Source: Leptodactylus fallax (taxonomy: Eukaryota; Chordata; Amphibia; Anura; Leptodactylidae). From it: a DNA stretch of 64,000 bases. The DNA lies in contig CAMRHE010000207.1 of assembly GCA_947044405.1 (NCBI GenBank), positions 1,684,001 to 1,748,000 on the forward strand, written 5' to 3'. The notes below the pieces were generated by a model. It was given only the letters and a program-made list of their open reading frames with translations. It did no database searches and was not told the DNA's origin. A program made the translations under genes and the position numbers. How positions within the stretch are numbered: position 1 is the first letter of the stretch; the number at the start of each line of letters is the position of its first letter. Of the stretch, positions 44,891 to 55,297 are shown one piece after another.

Positions 44891-45725
44891 TGCTGGTGGC
44901 GGGGGAGGGGGGGGGATTTACTTACCAATCCCTGTTTCTGCTCACAGCCGCCTCCGCTTCCCCTTCTGCCCTCCAGGGGGCCCAGTGCGTCTCATATCAT
45001 GTCACTGAGGCCCACTGAAGGGAAGAAGGGGAAGCGGCGGTGACTGTGAGTAGGAGCAAGATCGGTAAGTAAGGCCGTGGGCCAGCGGCAAAAGTATTTG
45101 TTGGGTGAATCCCAACAAATACTGATATCATTATGCTCAGGGGTCTCTTTAGGACCCCTGGAGTATTATGATCAGAGACCCAGGGGAGGTGAACAAACAC
45201 AAAAACCAGTGTTATTCACCTCGTCGGCGCAACTCCATGCTATCTTTGGGCCTCTGTAGTGACATCTCAAATGTCTTGTGGGTTGGACCGGCGTTGGGAT
45301 ACATAATGACACCAGCGTAACCCATGTCTATGGCATCATTGAAGAAGACTGAAAACAGCAGGGAGTCACACTGGAGCCCAAGAGACGTAAATACTGCAGT
45401 TTTTTTTGTTTGTCATCTCCCCTGAGCCTCCGATCGTTATACTCTGGGGTCTGAAAAGACCCCAGAGTATAACAATAGTTCGTGTGTGGTGTGCCCCAAA
45501 AATTTCAGGTTGCTGAACCCGAAATTTTTACAATATTTGCAACTGTGGAGGGGCTACTATGGGACATTATACTGTGAGGAGTGGCCACTATGGGACATTA
45601 TACTGTTTGTAAATGAGGCATTATACTGTGTAGGGGTCAGGAAAGGGGGTGCTATGCCGTGGGGGGAGGGGGGGGGGGCAAAGCAAAGGTTTGCTTGGGG
45701 CCAGTCTTTGCTAGTTCCGCCCCTG
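44891..45725. mobile_element. hAT-like element, right part, with hairpin/minisatellite module
   Basis: The right terminus CTAGTTCCGCCCCTG ends at 45725. Inside: an inverted GC-rich pair (GCCGCCTCCGCTTCCCCTTC near 44948 against GAAGCGGCGGTGACTGTGAG near 45030), a hairpin at about 45120-45175, an arm AACAAACACAAAAACCAGTG, a hairpin at about 45433-45480, then two to three minisatellite units (45540-45645). The left terminus is lost in the noisy block. Confidence 0.65.
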
Positions 45726-45862
45726 GTACTGAACTTGTTGGACCCTAAATAAATCTTGGTCCCAAACCACCAAATCCAAAGCTAAACGAATCTTGAGAGG
45801 TTCACCTATCTCTACCAAGTATTTATCCAGAAAATGATTGACAAAATTCTGAAACACTGGCC

Positions 45863-46120
45863 CGGATTTACTGTTTTGGTTTCAACTGGGCACCGGAATA
45901 AACATGGCACATTTAGATGGGGCTAGAATTTCTTCCTAGACAGAGAGTTGGTGAGCTACAAAATTGTATCATAAAATTCTGGTTCAACATAAAAGGTGGT
46001 ATAAACTTAGACCAGACAGACTAGAGATACACCAGATTTATCATCCAGCATCAACCACTGCGATAAATCTGGCATCTGTCTAAACTTGCATTATCTAACT
46101 ATTAGTAAATCTGGGCCATT
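45863..46120. repeat. MITE, 'GGCCCGGATTTACTG' family
   Basis: Left GGCCCGGATTTACTGTTT and right TTAGTAAATCTGGGCC are inverted. The interior has ACCAGATTTATCATCCAGCA and GATAAATCTGGCATCTGTC. Related words occur at 28510-28575. Confidence 0.65.
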
Positions 46121-46866
46121 GTCTGCAGCTTTAAAAGATCACAAGAATCAATATTGGCTAGAGGTGGCAGCACTTACTACAGGGGGCTTTACTGATGCTA
46201 ATGTAACAGATTTATGGCTGAAAGAACATCCGCCTCTTCAGAGGATTACAGCGAGGCTCACTCTATTGTCAACGCCAAATTACAGATACCTCAGGCTTGA
46301 GAAGAGATTTAGCCTATTTCATGGAAGTGAGGAAGCTTGAAGACAGACAATAGCAGGAACAACATGTCTCAATTTAGTAGATGGCCAGTGATTTTGATAA
46401 GAACGTAAGAGAGTAACTGTAATAATAATGCTCCATAATAAAAGCTCTTGGATCTCGTGATCTATTTTTGTTTTATTCTGTTTTTGTACATCTGAATATT
46501 TTTTTCTAAATTGTTAGCTAGTAGTAATTTTCATCCTGGTCACTAGGTGTCCTTCAAGCCCAATACATAGCTAAGTTTAACTGTATTTTTCAAGCTGTTG
46601 AAGATGACTGTCAGTATTTTCATTTCACATTATTCCAAAAAACAGTCAATAAATCCACATTCACATCTGTGAAAAATCCCAAAATACAAAAAAGACCTGC
46701 ATTGAAATTTTTTTTGTCTGGCAAAACGAAGGACACCATTATAGTCAGAGTTCTGTTGTTCTCCATTGGGGTCATTAGATGGATTCGTCTTTAGCGTCCA
46801 TTCCATGTTTTCTATAACGGAACTGAAAATCGTAATGAACACAGGTGATACAAAGATTGTTTAAAT
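46121..46866. other. Gene-free stretch
   Basis: An open frame of 84 codons (46086-46340) has no family features I recognise and spans a MITE end. I do not call it a gene. AT-rich remainder. Confidence 0.4.
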
Positions 46867-47248
46867 ACAGTCATATGAAAAAGTTTGGGCACCCCTATTA
46901 ATCTTAATCATTTTTAGTTCTAAATATTTGGGTGTTTGCAACAGCCATTTCAATTTGATATATCTAATAACTGATGGACACAGTAATATTTCAGGATTGA
47001 AATGAGGTTTATTGTACTAACAGAAAATGTGCAATATGCATTAAACCAAAATTTGACCGGTGCAAAAATTTGGGTACCCTTATCATTTTATTGATTTGAA
47101 TACTCCTAACTACTTTTTACTGACTTACTGAAGCACAAAATTGGTTTTGTAACCTCATAGCCAGGTGTATCCAATCATGAGAAAAGGTATTTAAGGTGGC
47201 CAATTGCAAGTTGTTCTCCTATTTGAATCTCCTCTGAAGAGTGGCATC

Positions 47249-48148
47249 ATGGGCTCCGCAAAACAACTCTCAAATGATCTAAAAACAAAGATTGTTCAAC
47301 ATAGTTGTTCAGGGGAAGGATACAAAAAGTTGTCTCAGAGATTTAACCTGTCAGTTTCCACTGTGAGGAACATAGTAAGGAAATGGAAGACCACAGGGAC
47401 AGTTCTTGTTAAGCCCAGAAGTGGCAGGCCAAGAAAAATATCAGAAAGGCAGAGAAGAAGAATGGTGAGAACAGTCAAGGACAATCCACAGACCACCTCC
47501 AAAGAGCTGCAGCATCATCTTGCTGCAGATGGTGTCACTGTGCATCGGTCAACAATACAGCACACTTTGCACAAGGAGAAGCTGTATGGGAGAGTGATGC
47601 GAAAGAAGCCGTTTCTGAAAGCACGCCACAAACAGAGTCGCCTGAGGTATGCAAAAGCACATTTGGACAAGCCAGCTTCATTTTGGAAGAAGGTCCTGTG
47701 GACTGATGAAACAAAGATTGAGTTGTTTGGTCATACAAAAAGGCGTTATGCATGGCGTCAAAAAAACACAGCATTCCAAGAAAAACACTTGCTACCCACT
47801 GTAAAATTTGGTGGAGTTTCCATCAGGCTTTGGGGCTGTGTGGCCAATGCCGGCACCGGGAATCTTGTTAAAGTTGAGGGTCGCATGGATTCAACTCAGT
47901 ATCAGCAGATTCTTGAGAATAATGTACAAGAATCAGTGACGAATTTGAAATTACGCCGGGGAGGGAAATTTCAGCAAAAAAAAGATCCAAAAAACACCCC
48001 AAAATCTACCCAGCCACCCACCCAAAAAAAAAAAAAAAATGTTCGGAAGGGCCCCCCCCGCCCCCCACCCCAAAAAAATATAAAACATCTGGGGAAAAAT
48101 TGTAGCGGGCGCCCCTCCCCCCCCAACAAAAAAAATAAATTAAATTAA
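47249..48148 (+). pseudogene. Tc1-type transposase, family B copy 2, reliable only to about 47950
   Basis: Identical in frame to copy 1 from MGSAKQLSND through the first catalytic Asp (WTDETKIE) to NLKLRRG. After that the second Asp motif and the NIIEHLW Glu motif are replaced by Lys/Pro-rich noise. The apparent loss of the catalytic residues coincides with the low-quality block and may be an artefact. The true gene may equal copy 1, including its TGA after SYRK (seen again near 48228). Confidence 0.75.
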
Positions 48149-48215
48149 AATTTTTTTATAAAAAAAAATTGTAAAAAAAACTCTCCTCGGATCCCAAAAC
48201 TTTTTAAAAAAGCTA
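47950..48215. other. Probable low-quality consensus inside the transposase
   Basis: Position by position it still follows the sister copy, but with T or G replaced by A or C and with expanded homopolymers (A runs up to about 16, C runs up to 8-9). This looks like base-calling or polishing failure in a near-identical repeat. Confidence 0.8.
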
Positions 48216-48499
48216 CAGGAAGTGACTAGAGGCTGTTATTTTTGCAAAAGGAGGATCTACTAAATATTAATGTCACTTTTCTGTTGAGGTGCCCATACTT
48301 TTGCACTGGTCAAATTTTGGTTTAATGCATATTGCACATTTTCTGTTAGTACAATAAACCTCATTTCAATCCTGAAATATTACTGTGTCCATCAGTTATT
48401 AGATATATCAAATTGAAATGGCTGTTGCAAACACCAAATATTTAGAACTAAAAATGATTAAGATTAATAGGGGTGCCCAAACTTTTTCATATGACTGTA

Positions 48500-49500
48500 G
48501 CTCAGCGTGGTGCACGAAAATGGCACACTCCTCTGCCACTCTTGTTCCTGTGCTCAGTCCCTCACTAGGTTCTACCTCCTGCTGCAGCAATGACTTCCCA
48601 ACATGGGGACCACTGCAGTCAAACACCAAGCAGACTTTCACCTATCTATGGGCGCGTTCACATCTGCGTTGTTCAGTCTGTTCCATCATAGGTCTAATGA
48701 CGGACAACAACGGATCCAGAGGGACCCCATTGACTATCACCAGATGTCAGGTTGTAGGACTTTTGCAGCCAGCATTTTAGATGGACTCTGCACGCAGACG
48801 GACACCCAGCGTAGATGTGAACACAGCCTAATCAATCATAGTGCTGCTGTTAAAACTATAAACCATTCTTCTACTGGTCTCTTCACTGGTCACCTGTAAC
48901 CTTGAGAAAAATGTACACTGATGCAATTTCAAGAGTTTGCTCACAAAGTCAACCTGTCCCCTATTCGACAACTCCTTTTACAGTATATCTATAGTGGTCA
49001 GAGCTCCATTTCTCTGCTGCAATGCCCCAAATATCCCACTGCCCACAGTGATGACAAGCTATAGCCAGTGATTGACTGCAGTGATCACAAATCCCTGTGC
49101 TGGGCCATCAAAACTGCAAGAAATAGAGACCGGCAAAGGACTAGGTATTGGCGGATGACAGTAGCCAGGCATCGAACACTAGGATATAAACGTTCTTCAG
49201 CATCTGCTACAGCTCGCCTTGGAGATGGCAGCGAAAGCTGTGGATAGGAGAGTAAATTATTGGCTGCTACCAGCCTAACATACATTGACAAGCAAAAGGG
49301 TAGCAATGTTTTGAGCTTTTGAATTTCAGGCTCCATATCTCACCATCCACTGCAGCTTGGAACATGAGACTACCATCATTTTATAGACAATCATCTTGGT
49401 TATCTCATACATAAATTTGACTTGCAACTATTTAGCATATGATTAGTGTGAGAAGATGACAGGCAGAGTGCTGGAGTCACGTTATATCTCCCCCAGATTT
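48500..49500. other. Gene-free stretch with one short repeat
   Basis: At about 48650-48831 lies a MITE-like pair: GCGCGTTCACATCTGCGTTG and CAGCGTAGATGTGAACACAG. Nothing else is supportable. Confidence 0.45.
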
Positions 49501-49940
49501 CTGACTTATGTGTGGTCTAGGGCGGATCTTGAGTAGGCCTCAGCCCAGGTGTGGGTCCTAGGCTCTTTACTGGGCCATAAAAGGCTGCAGAGCCTGCACT
49601 TCAGGGCAGATCCTGGGAGTGAGAGGAGGCGTCTGGATCTGTCCTGGAGAACTGAGTTTTTGGTGAGACCAAACTGGGACTTGTTGTGGTTTTGTTTTGT
49701 TCATGTGGCCGGTAGTAAGCCACACGTATAGCTAGGTTTATTCTGTACTAGTTAGAGCTTGGATGAGCAGAAGTTTTGTTTTGCCTGAAGTTAAGGCTGT
49801 ATTTTATTTTGCTTATTTTTGTACCTGACGTAAGGTTTATTTATTTTGCTATTTTTCAAATAAACCTCTTTGCACCAGACATTGTGTCCCTGTCTCTGAC
49901 TGGTTGGGTCTGCACCATTGCTGCTACTGAGCTACCTACC
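49501..49940 (+). repeat. Possible solo LTR or other retroelement end
   Basis: A block of T/G-rich sequence (GTTTTGTTTTGTTC, CCTGAAGTTAAGGCTG, TTTATTTATTTTGC) carries AATAAA at about 49860 followed by CTCTTTGCACCAGAC. This layout resembles an LTR R/U5 region. TG...CA ends are possible, but no 5-bp duplication was found, so the call is tentative. Confidence 0.3.
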
Positions 49941-49947
49941 CCACATT

Positions 49948-50415
49948 AGTTATGCAGATGCTTCTAAGGGGAGCTCAACTCACCATGCAAATGCTAGTAC
50001 ACAGACAAATGGTGCTGTGCAAAAAGATTTTAAATGATATACAAGTGATAGTACACAGTGATCAAGCAAAAGCACAACAAGTACGGCATTGCAGAGTGGA
50101 AGAGCGGCCCTAAAGTGACAATAGTAAACAATGCATCATACAATAATAATAAAATATACTACCGACCAAGTAAAAGATGCACACACCCCAACGTACGTTT
50201 CACCACGCTGGCTTCATCAGGGGGAGTGTGTCACACTATTGTGACTTTAGGGCCGCTCTTCCACTCTGCAATGCCTGTGCTTGTGCTTTTGCTTTATCAC
50301 TGTGTACTATCACTTAGTATATAATTTAAAAGTTTTTTGCATAACATCATTTGTCTCTTTATTTACTAGTATTTGCATGGTGAGTTGAGCTCCCCTTAGA
50401 AGCATAATATATTTA
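49948..50415. repeat. Large foldback repeat containing a hammerhead-like motif
   Basis: The arms of about 180 bp are inverted. GTTATGCAGATGCTTCTAAG... at the left pairs with ...CTTAGAAGCATAAT at the right, CCATGCAAATGCTAGTA pairs with TACTAGTATTTGCATGG, and GCATTGCAGAGTGGAAGAGC pairs with GCTCTTCCACTCTGCAATGC. The central loop (about 50127-50233) holds an AT-rich stretch and the hammerhead-like motif on the - strand. No protein frame. Confidence 0.8.
50180..50230 (-). ncRNA. Hammerhead-ribozyme-like motif (minimal stem III type)
   Basis: On the - strand, in order: CACACTCCCC, CTGATGA, a 12-nt segment AGCCAGCGTGGT, GAAAC, GTAC, GTT, GGGGTGTGTG. The first and last segments pair over 10 positions with one mismatch (stem I). 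GCCA/TGGT makes a 4-bp stem II with one G-U pair, leaving one unpaired A next to the CUGAUGA box. A-C-G/C-G-U closes a tiny stem III. The hammerhead core is CUGANGA ... GAAA ... UH, and cleavage would follow GUU. Activity is inferred, not shown. Confidence 0.5.
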
Positions 50416-50797
50416 TATACTGTATGCATTTCAATATTTTGATCATACATACTGTTTCCTATTAAGATGCACTTTATTGTGGTTATGTTTCAGTGTCCCC
50501 CTCTTTTCATATCTGTGTCTATGTCATTATTTTAATTTAATAAATGTGTTTTATTGCAGTGTTCTGTCTGGTCAGTTTCTTGCGCTGTTGTAGTCATCGC
50601 TACTCACAGATGACTTTTGGCCATTTTTGTATTTGCCTTTGTTCTAGTGTTGCAAAATGTAAAACATTTAACATGTGGTCCCAAGGATGCCATTTTGTTC
50701 AGGAATAAGTCTGGGAATATCTGCCTTAAAGTGAACCACCAACTTTTAACATCATGTCATTTTTAGATCTGACATTCTGTGTTGATTCATCTCCTAA

Positions 50798-51058
50798 GGC
50801 TGTGTTCACATCTGTGCTTGGCGAGCATTCGGGGATTCCATTCCCCATTCCGCTTTAAAAATGCGGAGAGAAAAGTTCTGCAAGCGGGATTTTTCTCTCC
50901 ATATTTTTCGGGTGGAAACCCGGGGGGACCCCATTATAGTTTATGGGGTCCGCAGCTTTCCACAAGTAACCACTTTTTAAGTGGATACATTTTCCATTTT
51001 TTTGGGTCCCCAAGCGATCCCGAAGAACGGAAACCCAAGCGCAGATGTGAACCTAGAG
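50798..51058. repeat. MITE, 'GGCTGTGTTCACATCTG' family
   Basis: Left GGCTGTGTTCACATCTGTGC, right GCGCAGATGTGAACCTAG. The interior has GGGGATTCCATTCCCC and GGTGGAAACCC words shared with 56334-56616. It ends about 14 bp before the Tc1 element at 51072. Confidence 0.65.
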
Positions 51059-51071
51059 TAAATTGTATTTA

Positions 51072-52705
51072 CAGTGCCTTGCGAAAGTATTCGGCCTCCT
51101 TGAACTTTTCAACCTTTTGCCACATTTCAGGCTTCAAACATAAGGATATAAAATTTTAATTCTTTGGTGAAGAATCAACAACAAGTGGGACACAATTGTG
51201 AAGTGGAACGAAATTTATTGGTTATTTTAAACTTTTGTAAAAAATAAAAAACTGAAAAGTGGGGCGTGCAATATTATTCGGCCCCTTTACTTTCAGTGCA
51301 GCAAACTCACTCCGGAAGTTCAGTGAGGATCTCTGAATGATCCAATGTTGTCCTAAATGACTGATGATGATAAATATAATCCACCTGTGTGTAATCAAGT
51401 CTCCGTATAAATGCACCTGCTCTGTGATAGTCTCAGGGTTCTGTTTAAAGCGCAGAGAGCATCATGAAGACCAAGGAACACACTAGGCAGGTCCGTGATA
51501 CTGTTGTGGAGAAGTTTAAAGCCGGATTTGGATACAAAAAGATTTCCCAAACTTTAAACATCCCAAGGAGCACTGTGCAAGCGATCATATTGAAATGGAA
51601 GGAGTATCAGACCACTGCAAATCTACCAAGATCCGGCCGTCCCTCTAAACTTTCATCTCAAACAAGGAGAAGAGACTGATCAGAGATGCAGCCAAGAGGC
51701 TCATGATCACTCTGGATGAACTGCAGAGATCTACAGCTGAGGTGGGAGAGTCTGTCCATAGGACAACAATCAGTCGTACACTGCACAAATCTGGCCTTTA
51801 TGGAAGGGTGGCAAGAAGAAAGCCATTTCTCAAAGATATCCATAAAAAGTATCGTTTAAAGTTTGCCACAAGCCACCTGGGAGACACACCAAACATGTGG
51901 AAGAAGGTGCTCTGGTCAGATGAAACCAAAATCGAACTTTTTGGCCACAATGCAAAACGATATGTTTGGCGTAAAAGAAACACAGCTCATCACCCTGAAC
52001 ACACCATCCCCACTGTCAGACATGGTGGTGGCAGCATCATGGTTTGGGCCTGCTTTTCTTCAGCAGGGACAGGGAAGATGGTTAAAATTGATGGGAAGAT
52101 GGATGGAGCCAAATACAGGACCATTCTGGAAGAAAACCTGCTGGTCTCTGCAAAAGACCTGAGACTGGGACGGAGATTTATCTTCCAACAAGACAATGAT
52201 CCCAAACATAAAGCAAAATCTACAATGGAATGGTTCACAAATAAACGTATCCAGGTGTTAGAATGGCCAAGTCAAAGTCCAGACCTGAATCCAATCGAGA
52301 ATCTGTGGAAAGAGCTGAAAACTGCAGTTCACAAACGCTCTCCATCCAACCTCACTGAGCTCCAGCTGTTTTCCAAGGAAGAATGGGCAAGAATTTCAGT
52401 CTCTCGATGTGCAAAACTGATAGAGACATACCCCAAGTGACTTGCAGCTGTAATCGCAGCAAAAGGTGGCGCTACAAAGTATTAACTTAAGGGGGCCGAA
52501 TAATTTGGCACGCCCCACTTTTCAGTTTTTTATTTTTTACAAAAGTTTAAAATATCCAATAAATTTCGTTCCACTTCATGATTGTGTCCCACTTGTTGTT
52601 GATTCTTCACCAAAAAATAAAAATTTTATTTCCTTATGTTTGAAGCCTGAAATGTGGCAAAAGGTTGAAAAGTTCAAGGGGGCCGAATACTTTCGCAAGG
52701 CACTG
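51072..52705 (+). mobile_element. Tc1/mariner element, family C
   Basis: The inverted ends CAGTGCCTTGCGAAAGTATT and AATACTTTCGCAAGGCACTG are intact and flanked by TA (51070-51071 and 52706-52707). The subterminal arms (TTGAACTTTTCAACCTTTTG) also match. It carries one transposase gene with a frameshift. Confidence 0.92.
51464..52440 (+). pseudogene. Tc1-type transposase, family C, frameshifted
   Basis: Starts MKTKEHTRQVRDTVVEKFKA with a first helix-turn-helix and a GRPSKLSSQTRRR hook region. An extra GA dinucleotide near 51670 shifts the frame so the first part stops at 51679. The second part resumes in another frame as LIRDAAKRLMITLDELQ and runs to 52440. The catalytic residues are all present: Asp in WSDETKIELF, Asp in FQQDND, Glu in NPIENLW. 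The frame stops at ETYPK TGA, yet downstream codons read LAAVIAAKGGATKY and TAA, so a CGA to TGA change probably also shortened the C-terminus. The copy needs both lesions repaired to be functional, so I treat it as dead. Confidence 0.88.
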
Positions 52706-53286
52706 TATATGTTCAGGGTCTCTGCACTCACTGAAAACAGTCAAGGAAATTTCTGTCTAAGGAATCACATTAGATATCAGAGAATCTCTGTAAGGGAGTG
52801 TTACAGATTCTCTGTATTTTTAACTATTCCATGCCTTCAGAAAAAAAAAAATGAATTTTTATACATCTGCTTATTTTTTACTTTGTGAATATGAAATATA
52901 TATTTGTTCTTTATTGAAGTGATAACAAGTGATGTTTCTGTTGCCGTCTTGCACTTTAGCACACTTATTTCTACATAGTGTAGGAAGCCAGTCCTAAATA
53001 ATGAATATAAACTATATCAACCATCTCACTCACAGACTATACTGTTTTAAAGTACAATTTATTTTCTCTAGATCCCTTGCCTGCTGAACACATATGTGAA
53101 AACTGCTGAGAAAGAAGATTTCTTCCTTTAACATCCAAAAGTTTAGTTTATTGTATTCATATGTTTTAAAGATTTTTCATGACTGAATGTTTCCAGGACA
53201 CATTTACTCACTATATGCTTGCACATACACATGCTCACTATATACATGCAATATACATGCATAAACACATGTATGGTATTTCTATC
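52706..53286. other. Gene-free stretch
   Basis: AT-rich DNA. Between about 53210 and 53275 there are imprecise CACATAC/CATGCA near-repeats. Nothing coding. Confidence 0.4.
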
Positions 53287-55297
53287 CAAGGGCGTAATAA
53301 GTAACCATCAGGCCGAGGGCTGTAAAACACATTGGTTGGCCCAGTGAACAGATTTCAAACGTGGGACCCCCTATTACCATCATACATGACCCGCACAAAT
53401 TATAATGCCCCCTCAGTGGCCCCATATAAATATAATGCCCCTCAGTGGCCCATCACATATTCCCTCCCAGCACGGTCCGATCCTGCAGCTCCTCTGTGTT
53501 CTTCTGGCAGAAGTCCCCACCGCACGTGACCGCTGAGGCCAATCAACGGCCTCAACAGCCTAAGGAAAGGGACATGGGACGTCACAGCCGGCGAGGACTT
53601 ATATTAGATATTAATGTTCCCCTCCAGTTGCCCCCACATAAAGTACCTTTCCTGGTGCACCCACAGTATAATATCCCCCTCTAGTTGCCCCAATACAGTC
53701 CGCCTGCAGTTGCTGCCCACAATATATATATTGTCCCTTCCTGGTGACCACAGTACAATGTCACCGGGCCCCTTTCCAATAGCTGCTAACCCAGGGGAGG
53801 TGACTTAAAATAATAAATACTTATACTCACCTCTCCTGGGCTCAGCATCTTTTCCGGGGCCATTCCGTCATGTGACTTAGGCCACGCTGAGGCCTATGAA
53901 TAGGCCCCAGCGGTCACATGGGGCGCAGCGGCGTAATGATGTCAGTGCGCCCCCATGTGACCGCTGAGGACCAATCACAGGCCTCAGCAGGGACGTCTGA
54001 AGGTGGCCGAAGATCCTGAAGACTGTCCGACTGAGCCAGGAAGCCCAGGAAAGGTGAGGCAAGGTGACTATCAGTGTTTGCTATTTTTATTCACCTTCCC
54101 TGGGCTTCTGATTATTATACTCTGGGGTCTGAGGAGACCCCAGAGTATAATAATAGCACCGGAGCGGAGGGGGGCTGTTGGGAGCATATAATACTTTGTG
54201 GGGGCCACTGCTGAGCATATAATACTGTGTGGGAGCCACTGTTGGGCATATAATACTGTGTGGGGGACACTGTGGAGCATATAATACTGTGTGGGGGCCA
54301 CTGCTGAGCATAAAATACTGTGTGGGGGCCACTGCTGAGCATATAATACTGTGGGGGCCACTGTTGGTCATATAATACTGTGTGGGGGACACTGTGGAGC
54401 ATATAATACTGTGTGAGGGCCACTGCTGAGCATATAGTACTGTGTGGGGGCCACTGTTGGTCATATAATACTGTGTGGAGGCCACTGCTGGGCATATAAT
54501 ACTGTGTGGGGCCACTGTGGAGCATATAATACTGTGTGGGGGCCCACTGTGGAACATATAGTACTATGAGTATCAGTGTTTGCTATTTTTATTCACCTTC
54601 CCTGGGCTTCCGATTATTATACTCTGAGGAGACCCCAGTGTATAATAATAGCACCGGAGTGGAGGGGGGGCTGTTGGGAGCATATAATACTTTGTGGGGG
54701 CCACTGCTGAGCATATAATACTGTGTGGGGGCCACTGCTGAGCATATAATACTGTGTGGGGGACACTGTGGAGCATATAGTACTGTGAGGGGGCCACTGT
54801 GGAGCATATAATACTGTGTGGGGCCCCTTCACTATTCACATCACACGCCATCTGTTTTATAGCAGCTGTACACTATTATTACAGGCTGTAATAACATTGT
54901 TTGGCGATTATAAAACTGATGCTGTGCAATGTAAATAGGGAAGGAGTCAAGGTGCTCACAAAAGAACAGTAAATTCAAAGAATTGATCAGCAGGGGCCCC
55001 AGGTGTTGGACCCCCACTGATCTTTATATCTCTTAGACTGTTAGGACCCTGCAGATCAGCTGTTTCCTACAGCATGCAGCTCCCAGTATTGGTTTTATAT
55101 GCTGGGTGCTGCGCTGCTCACTCATCATATTCTTGATAACCACAGTTGTGGGTACTACAGCTGTATCCTTTTCAAGTATCTGAGATACCGCTACAGCACC
55201 TGTAACCATCACTGTCAAAAATTTGCTGTAGGGAGGGGGTAGGGGGCCCCGGACAAAAGTTTGCACCAGGGCCCACAAGACTTTTGTTACACCACTG
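53287..55297. mobile_element. hAT-like element (about 2 kb) with duplicated hairpin/minisatellite module
   Basis: The ends CAAGGGCGTAATAA and TTGTTACACCACTG match as inverted repeats at about 10 of 14 positions. No target duplication is visible, so the boundaries are moderate. Interior: CCCC-rich near-repeats, an arm CAGGGGAGGTGACTTAAAAT, a GC-rich core with repeated GTCACATGGGGCG / CGCCCCCATGTGAC, a hairpin 54110-54158, minisatellite 54180-54568, a second hairpin at about 54610-54650 and a second minisatellite 54684-54830. Confidence 0.6.
54180..54830. repeat. 31-bp minisatellite in two blocks with a repeated hairpin between
   Basis: The unit resembles GGGGGCCACTGCTGAGCATA plus TAATACTGTGT. 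Roughly twelve units occupy 54180-54568 and about five occupy 54684-54830. The sequence at about 54566-54690 repeats the 54073-54190 segment (CCTTCCCTGGGCTTC, hairpin, GGAGGGGGGCTGTTGGGAGC). It reads as open frames on the - strand, which are artefacts. Confidence 0.85.

Larger units (their letters stand above)
46868..48497 (+). mobile_element. Tc1/mariner element, family B, copy 2 (interior corrupted)
   Basis: Both inverted ends are intact (CAGTCATATGAAAAAGTTTG at the left, complement ending 48497), with TA at 46866-46867 and 48498-48499. The sequence is nearly identical to copy 1 for over 1 kb. From about 47950 to 48215 it turns into a homopolymer-rich parody of the sister sequence, then recovers at GCTACAGGAAGTGACTAG. 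Confidence 0.88.

Noticed and set aside
44345..45043. 232-codon Gly/Pro-rich open frame
   Set aside because: Lies across the homopolymer-noise block; composition is an artefact.
46086..46340. 84-codon open frame after the 45.9 kb MITE
   Set aside because: Starts inside the MITE end, no recognisable domain, no splice support; kept only as a note.
54110..54158. GC-rich hairpins resembling bacterial terminators
   Set aside because: The setting is a vertebrate genome and the hairpins are parts of transposable elements; no terminator function is implied.
54071..54851. Several - strand frames of 70-156 codons with repeated YYMLSSGPHTV-like units
   Set aside because: Translation of the 31-bp minisatellite, not a protein family.
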